Part shown: piece after piece, positions 1 to 5,630 of the stretch
Numbering within the stretch: position 1 is the first letter of the stretch
Layout of the letters: each line of letters begins with the position of its first letter
The notes under the pieces: generated by a model
What the model saw: only the letters and a program-made list of their open reading frames with translations
The model's database searches: none
What the model was told of the DNA's origin: nothing
Position numbers and translations under genes: made by a program
Assembly (NCBI GenBank): GCA_030691555.1
Contig: JAUYEB010000297.1
Location: 1 to 6,093, forward strand
DNA length: 6,093 nt
From: Candidatus Bathyarchaeota archaeon
GTDB lineage: Archaea > Thermoproteota > Bathyarchaeia > TCS64
Direction of reading: 5' to 3'

Positions 1-47
1 CGAGGCGTGACGATCCTCGCGTTCCTGACGACGAGATCCACCTTCAA
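1..47 (-). CDS. Amidohydrolase (dihydroorotase/hydantoinase-like), N-terminal fragment cut by window edge
   Basis: Reading the minus strand from a TTG at 47-45 gives MKVDLVVRNARIVTP (first residue as Met) with no stop before the left edge. This matches the first beta-strand of cyclic amidohydrolases such as dihydroorotase, dihydropyrimidinase/hydantoinase and allantoinase, which typically begin DLVIRNGRIVTP or similar. The catalytic barrel lies outside the window, so the substrate is unknown. The start is supported by a GAAGGG Shine-Dalgarno-like site at 60-55, seven bases upstream; a GTG at 41-39 is a poorer alternative because of its spacing. Codons are GC-ending and Arg is AGG, as in the neighbouring genes. 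It is transcribed away from the D-aminoacylase gene, and the two probably share a promoter region. Only about 15 residues are visible, so the family call rests on a short but characteristic motif. Confidence 0.66.
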   Translation of the reverse strand, partial: MKVDLVVRNARIVTP

Positions 48-54
48 ACCGGAA

Positions 55-60
55 CCCTTC
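55..60 (-). promoter_or_regulatory. Ribosome binding site deciding a TTG start
   Basis: GAAGGG on the minus strand sits seven bases ahead of the TTG at 47-45. It favours that TTG over the GTG at 41-39 as the start of the left-edge amidohydrolase. Confidence 0.45.
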
Positions 61-77
61 GTATAGCTACGCCGACG

Positions 78-87
78 CCGTTTAAAA
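78..87 (+). promoter_or_regulatory. TATA-box-like element of the divergent amidohydrolase promoter
   Basis: CCGTTTAAAA lies about 50 bp ahead of the ATG at 135. An archaeal TATA box centred near 84 predicts transcription starting near 110, leaving a leader of about 25 bases that contains the ribosome binding site. The TTTAAA core (81-86) is palindromic, so it could also serve the minus-strand gene, with a start near 57. Promoter use is inferred from composition and spacing. Confidence 0.45.
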
Positions 88-102
88 CAGCCACCCCCTA
101 AA

Positions 103-110
103 CCGTTTAA
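103..110 (-). promoter_or_regulatory. Second TTTAA box, possible promoter of the left-edge gene
   Basis: CCGTTTAA at 103-110 repeats exactly the first eight bases of the element at 78-85, 25 bp further on. Read on the minus strand as TTAAACGG, it would place a transcription start near 80 and a leader of about 33 bases for the left-edge amidohydrolase. It could instead be half of a regulator site, since two identical half-sites about 2.5 helical turns apart would fit a bound protein. Neither role is proven. Confidence 0.3.
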
Positions 111-122
111 GCGCCGAGCAAT

Positions 123-128
123 GAGGAG
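123..128 (+). promoter_or_regulatory. Ribosome binding site of the D-aminoacylase gene
   Basis: GAGGAG ends six bases before the ATG at 135, which is ideal spacing. It confirms this ATG as the start. Confidence 0.7.
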
Positions 129-134
129 TAGCAG

Positions 135-1712
135 ATGTACGACCTCGTAATCAAGGGGGGTAGAATAATCGACGGCTCCGGGAACCCGTGGTTCCACGGC
201 GACGTGGCGGTCACGAATGGCACCATCTCCGCCGTGGGGAGGGTCGAAACGGAGGCTCGCGAGGCCATCGACGCCTCCGGGCTCGTCGTCTCCCCCGGGT
301 TCATAGACGCCCACAGCCACGGCGACCTCGTCCTCATCTCCGAGCCCGAGGCGCGGATCAAGGTGTTGCAGGGGATAACCACCGAGATAGTGGGGCAGGA
401 CGGCCTCGGCGAGGCCCCCCTCACCGACGACACGGTGGACATGTGGCGCCGCTACCTCTCCGGACTCAACGGGAACCCCGACATAGGGTGGGAGTGGAGG
501 AGCTTCCGCGACTACCTGAGTAGGCTGGAGGCGGCGCGCCCATCCGTGAACGTCGCCTCACTCGTCGGCCACGGAAACATCCGCCTCGCCGCCATGGGGA
601 TGGAGAACAGAAAACCGACCCCAGCTGAGATGGACAAGATGAGGAGGCTCCTCGACAGGTCGCTGAGCGAGGGCGGCATCGGGCTGAGCACTGGCCTCAT
701 CTACCCGCCCTGCGTATACGCCGACGCCGGGGAGCTCACCGAACTATGCAAGGTGGCCACGGCCCACGGCGGCGTCTTCGTCGTCCACATGAGGAACGAG
801 GGGGACAGGCTCCTCGACTCCATAGACGAGGTCGTCTCGGTGGGGCGCGGCTCGGGCGCCCCCGTCCACATAAGCCACTTCAAGGCGAACGGCAGGGCGA
901 ACTGGGGGCGCGCCCCGCAGGCCCTCGCCAGGGTCGAGGAGGCGAGAAAGGCCGGCGTCGACGTCACCTTCGACCAGTACCCCTACACCGCGGGGAGCAC
1001 CTTCCTCGGCAGCCTCCTCCCCCCGTGGGCGCATGAGGGGGGCGTCGACAGCCTCCTCAAACGACTCAGGGACAAGGAGACCCGGAAGAAGCTCGCCGCC
1101 TACATCGGCGGCGCCAGGGGGGACGAGGGGAGCCCCAACGAGTGGGACAGGATACTCATCACCAACGTGCGGACGAGCGGGAACAAGCGCCTCGAGGGGA
1201 GGTACGTCTCCCAGATCGCGGCGGAGCTTGGTAAGACCCCGGCCGATACGGTGATGGACCTCGTCCTCGATGAGGATAACTCCGCCACCATGGCGACCTT
1301 CACCATGGACGAGGGGGACGTTCGGACCATCATGGCGAGCCCCCTCGGCATGGTCTGCACCGACGGCATAGTCCTCGGCAAGCCCCACCCACGCGCCTAC
1401 GGGAGCTTCCCACGCGTCGCGGGCCACTACGTCAGGGAGGGCGTCCTACGCCTCGAGGAGGCCATAAGGAAGATGACCGGCTACACGGCACAGACCCACG
1501 GACTCACCGACAGGGGCGTGATCCGCCCCGGCCTCGCCGCCGACATAACCATCTTCGACCCGGAGAAGATAGTGGACACCGCCACGTTCGAGAACCCGAT
1601 ACAGCACCCAAGAGGCATCGAGTACGTCGTCGTCAACGGTGAGGTCACCGTCGAGAAGGGAGTGCACGCGGGGGTGAGGGCGGGGAGGGTCCTCCGCCGC
1701 CCCACGGCCTGA
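135..1712 (+). CDS. D-aminoacylase family amidohydrolase (N-acyl-D-amino-acid deacylase-like)
   Basis: This is a probable cytoplasmic metal-dependent hydrolase that removes the acyl group from N-acyl-D-amino acids. No signal peptide is visible. The 525 residues fit the family's usual 480-530. Residues 1-55 form the N-terminal half of the small beta-sandwich (YDLVIKGGRIIDGSG), and the barrel begins at GFIDAHSHGD with metal ligands H60 and H62. Further expected ligands are H218 (VVHMRNEG) and H248 (HISHFK), and the catalytic Asp is D410 (CTDG). HPRAYGSFPRVAGHYVRE (418-435) is a family hallmark, and residues 466-525 return to the sandwich (GLAADITIFDP). In the Alcaligenes faecalis enzyme a Cys (C96) in a GNCG loop binds metal; here the loop is GQDG with D89, so metal binding or specificity may differ. 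The closest alternative is a dihydroorotase-like hydrolase of unknown substrate. The start is set by a GAGGAG site, and the gene diverges from another amidohydrolase. Confidence 0.88.
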   Translation: MYDLVIKGGRIIDGSGNPWFHGDVAVTNGTISAVGRVETEAREAIDASGLVVSPGFIDAHSHGDLVLISEPEARIKVLQGITTEIVGQDGLGEAPLTDDTVDMWRRYLSGLNGNPDIGWEWRSFRDYLSRLEAARPSVNVASLVGHGNIRLAAMGMENRKPTPAEMDKMRRLLDRSLSEGGIGLSTGLIYPPCVYADAGELTELCKVATAHGGVFVVHMRNEGDRLLDSIDEVVSVGRGSGAPVHISHFKANGRANWGRAPQALARVEEARKAGVDVTFDQYPYTAGSTFLGSLLPPWAHEGGVDSLLKRLRDKETRKKLAAYIGGARGDEGSPNEWDRILITNVRTSGNKRLEGRYVSQIAAELGKTPADTVMDLVLDEDNSATMATFTMDEGDVRTIMASPLGMVCTDGIVLGKPHPRAYGSFPRVAGHYVREGVLRLEEAIRKMTGYTAQTHGLTDRGVIRPGLAADITIFDPEKIVDTATFENPIQHPRGIEYVVVNGEVTVEKGVHAGVRAGRVLRRPTA

Positions 1713-1715
1713 GAC
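1713..1715. other. Three-base gap between convergent stop codons
   Basis: The plus-strand TGA (1710-1712) and the minus-strand TGA (1718-1716) are separated by three bases. No oligo-T tract or hairpin is visible on either strand within about 30 bases, so the two transcripts probably overlap at their 3' ends. Confidence 0.85.
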
Positions 1716-2651
1716 TCAGAAAAGCTTGATCCCGAGGTTCAGCGAGCTGATGACTATCAGAACCTGGGTCACTATGAAGTAGAGGTACGTAAGCTTCCTC
1801 GCCTTCAACGCCGTGGCCAACTCGAACTGGTTCATGATGGGGAATATCCCCCACCTGAGCAGGATGAGGCTGAGCCCGACCACGCTTATGGGGAGTATCA
1901 CGCTGAAGCCGAACTGGACGTAGGTGAGCGGGGTCACGATCATCATGACGAGCACCGCGAAGCCGAGAAGCTGCACCTTTCTCCTCCAGTTCAGCACCCT
2001 GGCCAAGCTCTTCACCCCATAGATGCCGTCCTCGTACTCGTCGAAGGCGTCGCTGAGGGCCGGGAGGCCGAGGAACGTGAAGGTCCCCAGCAGCATGCCG
2101 GCGAACACCGCGGGGAGGAAGAACTCCCCAGTCAGCGCGTAGCTCCCAGCCATGCTGCAGAGGGGCCAGCCCACCGATGTGACCACCTCCTTCACTATGA
2201 ACATCTTCTTCAGGCGTATGCCTGGGTAAGAGTAGAAGGCGAACAGGGTCATCCAGCCGGCGACGATGATGAACGTCGGCAGGTTGATCAGGTATGAGAG
2301 CGTTAAGCCGAGGACGGCGAGTACGACGATGAAGGCCATCGTAACGGATTTCTTCACCGTACCGGCTGCCATGGGCCTGTTCTTCTTCACCGGGTTGAGG
2401 CCATCCATCTCCGCGTCGACGACGTCGTTGTAGAGGTAGACCGCGCCTGCGGTGCAGAAGATTGAGCCGATGATCATCAGGCTGGGGACGACCGGTGGGA
2501 AGCCCCGCCCGACTACCATACATGCTATGGCCGTGCACCAGGACCAGATGAAGAAGGCCTCGGCCCGGGACCTGACGAGTACCGGTATGGCCCTCAGGAA
2601 TTCGAGTATCCCGAATCCATAATCCTTTTTATTAGTCAAGCTATCGCCCAT
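1716..2651 (-). CDS. UbiA-family integral membrane prenyltransferase
   Basis: Members of this family transfer an isoprenoid chain from a prenyl diphosphate to a lipid, quinone-ring, haem, chlorin or sugar-phosphate acceptor at the membrane, using Mg2+ held by two Asp-rich motifs. Motif I is YLYNDVVDAEMDG at 72-84 (N75, D76, D79, D83). Motif II is SDAFDEYEDGIYGVKSL at 200-216 (D201, D204, D208). The conserved YSYPGIRLKK follows at 140-149. About nine hydrophobic spans are visible (near 33-48, 54-74, 103-122, 124-140, 155-174, 177-198, 229-248, 250-268, 288-308), and 311 residues is normal length. In archaea the best-known role is digeranylgeranylglyceryl phosphate synthesis for ether lipids, but the N-terminus lacks the usual RPxN-type motif of that enzyme. 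The NPVKKNRPMAAG stretch (86-97) recalls polyprenyl-phosphate phosphoribosyltransferases, so the acceptor is left open. An in-frame TAG at 2660-2658 blocks any upstream start, so ATG 2651 is the longest possible. Its Shine-Dalgarno site is weak. Confidence 0.88.
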   Translation of the reverse strand: MGDSLTNKKDYGFGILEFLRAIPVLVRSRAEAFFIWSWCTAIACMVVGRGFPPVVPSLMIIGSIFCTAGAVYLYNDVVDAEMDGLNPVKKNRPMAAGTVKKSVTMAFIVVLAVLGLTLSYLINLPTFIIVAGWMTLFAFYSYPGIRLKKMFIVKEVVTSVGWPLCSMAGSYALTGEFFLPAVFAGMLLGTFTFLGLPALSDAFDEYEDGIYGVKSLARVLNWRRKVQLLGFAVLVMMIVTPLTYVQFGFSVILPISVVGLSLILLRWGIFPIMNQFELATALKARKLTYLYFIVTQVLIVISSLNLGIKLF

Positions 2652-2677
2652 TTGACTCTAATGCATCATTTTTTGAT

Positions 2678-2692
2678 TAATATTTAATATTA
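2678..2692. repeat. AT-only inverted repeat ahead of the prenyltransferase gene
   Basis: TAATATT, one central base, then AATATTA forms a perfect 7-bp inverted repeat made only of A and T. On the minus strand its centre is about 34 bases ahead of the ATG at 2651, so it could be the TATA box of a transcript with a very short leader. It could also be a simple low-complexity palindrome. Confidence 0.4.
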
Positions 2693-2711
2693 TCTCCTGA
2701 TTTTTTAATAA

Positions 2712-2718
2712 ATTTATA
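2712..2718 (-). promoter_or_regulatory. Candidate TATA box for the prenyltransferase gene
   Basis: The minus strand reads TATAAAT here, close to the archaeal TATA consensus. Transcription would start near 2688 with a leader of nearly 40 bases. The AT repeat at 2678-2692 is an alternative that would give a nearly leaderless transcript, which would fit the weak Shine-Dalgarno site. Confidence 0.35.
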
Positions 2719-2720
2719 CA

Positions 2721-2746
2721 AGGTTTAAAAAACGATAAAAAATCCC
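2721..2746 (-). terminator. Archaeal oligo-T terminator of the sensor kinase gene
   Basis: On the minus strand, starting about 30 bases after the kinase stop codon, there are two runs of six T (2742-2737 and 2732-2727) separated by four bases. No GC-rich hairpin precedes them. T-tracts without a hairpin are the usual intrinsic terminator in archaea. Confidence 0.6.
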
Positions 2747-2773
2747 TATCCTATTGGCGTCGACAGCTCTGAT

Positions 2774-4711
2774 CTATAAGCTATCCGAGTCCCGGCTGAC
2801 AGGTACCGCCTCTAGAGGCTCCTCGGTGCTCTCACGGAGAGACGCCTGTGATTCGGCAACCGGCTTTTTAAGGTGAATCGTGAAGACCGACCCCTTCCCG
2901 ACCCGGGATTTGACGGTGATCTCGCCTCCGTGGGCCTCGACCGTCCTCCTGCAGAAGTTTAGCCCGAGGCCCGTGCCGCTGTCCTTGGTCGTCACGAAAG
3001 GCTTGAAGAGGTTCTTCATCATCGATTCGGGTATGCCGACCCCGGTGTCCCTGACCTGGATGAAGACGTCGTCGCCGTCCATCCTCGTAGACAGGTAGAG
3101 TTCGCCACCCCTCGGCATGGCGTCCACCGCGTTTCTGAGCAGGTTATCTAGGACCCTCCTCATCTTGATGCGGTCTACCTTCAGGACACATTTCCCCTTG
3201 AGGTCGGTCTCAACCTTGACCGTCGGAGGTAGAGGGGTCTCGTAAATAACTGACTTGATGAGGTTCGTTATGTCTATGTCCTCGAACTTGAACGGTGTCT
3301 CCTTGGTCATCCCCCTTAACTCGTCGAGGAGGTGAGCCGAAGTATCGACGGCGCTGTTTATCAGCCTCATCATCTCCGCCGACTTGTCAGGCTGCGTCTG
3401 CATGATGTATACGGCGTTCTTGACTGTGTTCAGGGGGCCCCTCAGGTCGTGGCCGACCATCGAGGACACGCGGGCGGCGGCTATCATCTTCTCGGAGTCC
3501 AGGAGCATCTGCGTCCGCTCCTGCACGAGGTCCTCCAACTCCTTCGAGTAGCTCTGCAGCTCCTCCATGAGGCGCCTCCTCTCGGTGATGTCGCGCACGA
3601 CCCCGATGAGTTCACGCTTCTCGCCCGAGATCTTGATGACGCTCAGATGGGCCTCACCCCAGCAGGTGCTCCCGCCCTTTCTGACCCACTGGAACTCGAT
3701 CGGCTGCATCGGCTGTCCCCTTAATATGTTGGTGAATAACTTGAGGTTAGAGGCCATGTCGGTGGGGCGTAGGGTGCTGACGTTGAGGAAGGATTTCCCG
3801 ATGATCTCCTCCTTGGAGTAGCCGGTGAGCTTGAGGAACGAGGGGTTGACGAACGTGATGACCCCCCTCATGTTCAAGGTAATTATTCCATCGGGTGCGA
3901 GGTTGACGAGTGACCTGAACTTCTCCTCGGACTTCCGCCTCGCCTCATCCATCTCCTTCCGCTCCGTGATGTCCCTGGTGAAGCTCAGGGTCGCCTTGCC
4001 CCCGTTGAAGTCGATGAAAGAGGCGGAGGTCTCGACACGTATCCTCCTCCCGTCGCCCCTGAGGAGGTCGTACTCGTGGGATCGTGAAACTATGTCGTTT
4101 TTCGCCCTCTTTAGGGAGAGGACTTTAGCCTGGAGTCGCATCTCCGGAGCGATCCACTGTGTGGCGTCCTTCCCAATAAGTTCAAGAGGACTCTTCACAC
4201 CCACGAGGTCCGCAAGGGCCTGGTTAGCGTAGACGAGCGTCGTACCCACGCTTATGCTGAGCGCGTCCCTTGTGTCCTCGACGACGCTCAGGTAGAGGTT
4301 CTCCATTCGCTTCTTCTCGACTACGTCCCTGATACGCTTAGAGAGCAGTTGGTAGTGGCTGGGCTCGATCTCCTTGCGGATATAGTCGTCGATCCCGATG
4401 GCGAAGGCTTTCTCGGCCACCTCTTCGCTTCCCTGACCGGTGTAGAGGATTATGGGGATGCTCGACTTCTCCCTGATCTTCCTCGAGAGGTCGAGGCCGC
4501 TTATCCCCGGTATCTTGAAGTCGGTCACGACGCAGTCGAAGTTCTTCTCGTCCAGACGTTGTAGGGCCTCCTGGGCCGTGCTGACCGCCTCGATCTGGAG
4601 TGACGAATCCAGCTGCCCCATGAAGGTCTTCACAGTCTCTAGTTGGTACTCCTCGTCGTCCACATGTAGTACCTTTATCTGGCTGGAGGCTCCCGGCAGC
4701 TGGGTTTGCAA
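2774..4711 (-). CDS. Receiver-PAS-PAS sensor histidine kinase
   Basis: This is a soluble two-component signalling protein of 645 residues with the receiver domain at the front. The receiver (13-132) has the acidic pair D18/D19, phospho-acceptor D64, T91 and K113. A first PAS domain spans about 140-250 and ends in FTRDITERKEMDEARR; a second spans about 265-378 and ends in VVRDITERRRLMEEL. A coiled linker (about 379-412) leads to the dimerisation helix with phospho-acceptor H421 (GHDLRGPLN). The ATPase domain shows the N box (LDNLLRNAVDAM, N523 and N527), G1 (DTGVGIP, 555-561), F box (LFKPFVTTK) and G2 (GTGLGL, 579-584), so it looks fully active. No membrane segments are visible, so signals are probably intracellular or arrive by phosphotransfer to D64. 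The last 28 residues are Ser/Glu-rich and probably disordered. The start is a TTG just ahead of the receiver; no in-frame ATG or GTG occurs upstream before a TAG at 4768-4766. No output regulator lies beside it. Confidence 0.92.
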   Translation of the reverse strand: MQTQLPGASSQIKVLHVDDEEYQLETVKTFMGQLDSSLQIEAVSTAQEALQRLDEKNFDCVVTDFKIPGISGLDLSRKIREKSSIPIILYTGQGSEEVAEKAFAIGIDDYIRKEIEPSHYQLLSKRIRDVVEKKRMENLYLSVVEDTRDALSISVGTTLVYANQALADLVGVKSPLELIGKDATQWIAPEMRLQAKVLSLKRAKNDIVSRSHEYDLLRGDGRRIRVETSASFIDFNGGKATLSFTRDITERKEMDEARRKSEEKFRSLVNLAPDGIITLNMRGVITFVNPSFLKLTGYSKEEIIGKSFLNVSTLRPTDMASNLKLFTNILRGQPMQPIEFQWVRKGGSTCWGEAHLSVIKISGEKRELIGVVRDITERRRLMEELQSYSKELEDLVQERTQMLLDSEKMIAAARVSSMVGHDLRGPLNTVKNAVYIMQTQPDKSAEMMRLINSAVDTSAHLLDELRGMTKETPFKFEDIDITNLIKSVIYETPLPPTVKVETDLKGKCVLKVDRIKMRRVLDNLLRNAVDAMPRGGELYLSTRMDGDDVFIQVRDTGVGIPESMMKNLFKPFVTTKDSGTGLGLNFCRRTVEAHGGEITVKSRVGKGSVFTIHLKKPVAESQASLRESTEEPLEAVPVSRDSDSL

Positions 4712-4739
4712 AGCAAGTTCATCAGATGCGTTTCCAACT

Positions 4740-4747
4740 GTTAATAA
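4740..4747 (-). promoter_or_regulatory. Candidate TATA box for the sensor kinase gene
   Basis: The minus strand reads TTATTAAC about 30 bases ahead of the TTG at 4711. Transcription would begin near 4717, giving a leader of only about six bases. That agrees with the absence of a good Shine-Dalgarno site and suggests leaderless or near-leaderless translation. Confidence 0.35.
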
Positions 4748-4849
4748 GGGGTTTATCGATGCGTGCTACTGATCCTTAATCTATCCTAAACTTGAAAAAA
4801 GGGGAGGGTTTGGCGGGCACTTTACGCGCCTTCGATTCTATTCAAGAAG

Positions 4850-4857
4850 CTTTAAAT
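4850..4857 (+). promoter_or_regulatory. TATA box of the ABC exporter operon
   Basis: CTTTAAAT preceded by the purine-rich AAGAAG (a possible BRE) lies about 40 bases ahead of the ATPase ATG. The predicted transcription start is near 4880, immediately before the ribosome binding site. The 183-bp divergent region it sits in also carries the kinase promoter. Confidence 0.5.
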
Positions 4858-4881
4858 CAGTACACCGAATCTGAGGCAGAA

Positions 4882-4888
4882 GAGGAGA
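4882..4888 (+). promoter_or_regulatory. Ribosome binding site favouring ATG 4895 over TTG 4892
   Basis: GAGGAGA includes GGAG at 4884-4887, seven bases before the ATG at 4895 but only four before the adjacent TTG at 4892. Spacing and codon strength both favour the ATG. Confidence 0.6.
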
Positions 4889-4894
4889 CGTTTG

Positions 4895-5626
4895 ATGGGG
4901 ATCGCGGTCAAGGTCAGCGACCTCAGGAAGAACTTCGGCGACTTCGAGGCGATCAAGGGGGCGAGCTTCGAGGTCGAGGAGAACGAGATATTCGGACTCA
5001 TAGGACCCAACGGGGCCGGGAAAACCACTACACTTCGTATCCTTGGGACCCTCATCAGTCCGACTTCGGGCACCGCAGAGGTATTCGGGCACGGGGTTGT
5101 GAAGGACGCCAGCAAGGTGAGGGAGATTCTCAGCTATCTCCCAGAGGACGCCGGCGCCTACCAGTACCTGAACGGCGAGGAGTACCTCAGATTCATGGCG
5201 GGGTTCTACGCGCACGAGAAGGAGGCCCTCGAGTCCATGGTCCAGGCCGGCAGGGACATCAGCGGCCTCGGTGAGAGGCTGAAGGATAGAGTGAACGACT
5301 ACAGCCGGGGGATGAAGAGGAGGCTGCTGATCGCCAGGGCGCTAATGATCAAGCCGAAGCTGGCGATACTCGACGAGCCCACGTCCGGCCTCGACGTCAT
5401 CCAGGCGTACCACGTCCGGGGCATGATCAAGGACTACGCCGAGAGGATGGGTGTCACCATGCTCGTCTCGAGCCACAACATGCTGGAGGTCGAGTACCTC
5501 TGCGACAGGGTGGCGCTAATCAACGAGGGCGTGATCATCTCGCAGGGGACCCCGGCGGAGCTAAAGGCGAAGTATAACGCGGTCAACCTCGAGCAGGCGT
5601 TCATGGAGGCGACCCAGCTTGGGTAG
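4895..5626 (+). CDS. ABC transporter ATP-binding protein (NatA/DrrA-like exporter ATPase)
   Basis: This is the cytoplasmic ATPase that powers an ABC-2-type exporter; its partner permease gene follows directly. In 243 residues it has all the nucleotide-binding elements: Walker A GPNGAGKTT (37-45), signature YSRGMKRRL (136-144, in place of canonical LSGGQ), Walker B LAILDE (156-161) with catalytic E161, D-loop SGLD (164-167) and switch H194 (SSHNM). The Q-loop position reads YLPED with E84 where Gln is usual, a substitution seen in NatA/DrrA-type ATPases. The C-terminus ends at the short NLEQAFMEAT element typical of this group, with no extra regulatory domain. Substrates in the family include Na+, drugs, lipids and antibiotics, and nothing here distinguishes them. 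A TTG one codon upstream is an alternative start. The gene is transcribed from its own TATA-box promoter, divergently from the sensor kinase. Confidence 0.93.
   Translation: MGIAVKVSDLRKNFGDFEAIKGASFEVEENEIFGLIGPNGAGKTTTLRILGTLISPTSGTAEVFGHGVVKDASKVREILSYLPEDAGAYQYLNGEEYLRFMAGFYAHEKEALESMVQAGRDISGLGERLKDRVNDYSRGMKRRLLIARALMIKPKLAILDEPTSGLDVIQAYHVRGMIKDYAERMGVTMLVSSHNMLEVEYLCDRVALINEGVIISQGTPAELKAKYNAVNLEQAFMEATQLG
5605..5609 (+). promoter_or_regulatory. Ribosome binding site inside the ATPase gene, for the permease
   Basis: GGAGG lies within the last codons of the ATPase gene. It is nine bases before an in-frame TTG at 5619 but 21 bases before the ATG at 5631. Its spacing therefore favours the TTG start, which would overlap the ATPase gene by eight bases and suggests translational coupling. 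Confidence 0.4.
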
Positions 5627-5630
5627 CTTC

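Larger units (their letters stand above)
2652..2773. other. AT-rich intergenic spacer between kinase and prenyltransferase genes
   Basis: This 122-bp spacer is strikingly AT-rich against GC-rich flanking genes. Reading along the minus strand it holds a double T-tract terminator for the kinase gene, a TATA-like box, and an AT inverted repeat close to the prenyltransferase start. A three-codon ATG-ATG-CAT-TAG frame (2669-2658) sits just ahead of the prenyltransferase ATG. The layout suggests that the two same-strand genes are separate transcription units. Confidence 0.6.

Noticed and set aside
1..66. Plus-strand open frame ending in TAG at 64-66, as the tail of an upstream gene.
   Set aside because: It gives 21 unremarkable residues, whereas the minus strand over the same bases gives a recognisable amidohydrolase N-terminus with a ribosome site. 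Both cannot easily be real.
744..1427. Long minus-strand open frame of 227 codons inside the D-aminoacylase gene.
   Set aside because: It is low-complexity, rich in Gly, Val, Glu and Arg, with no recognisable motif. It mirrors the GC-rich third positions of the real gene.
1645..2538. Minus-strand open frame of 297 codons overlapping the prenyltransferase gene in another frame.
   Set aside because: It is rich in Arg, His, Pro and Gly with no domain, while the overlapping frame has intact prenyltransferase motifs and membrane spans.
3332..3724. Plus-strand open frame of 130 codons opposite the kinase gene.
   Set aside because: It is rich in Leu, His, Arg and Asp with no motif, and is antisense to well-conserved kinase and PAS sequence.
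4793..4808. A6 run followed by GGGGAGGG, considered as a minus-strand terminator or a strong ribosome site.
   Set aside because: No minus-strand gene ends there, and no supported start codon lies at suitable spacing downstream of the G-rich run.
4712..4894. Possible tRNA, small RNA or CRISPR repeat in the divergent intergenic region.
   Set aside because: No cloverleaf arms, no repeated units and no stable long hairpin could be found by eye. The region is explained by two divergent promoters.
4792..5274. Plus-strand open frame of 160 codons from a TTG in the intergenic region into the ATPase gene.
   Set aside because: It runs through the exporter promoter and then reads the ATPase in a wrong frame, giving an Arg/Gly-rich product with no motif.
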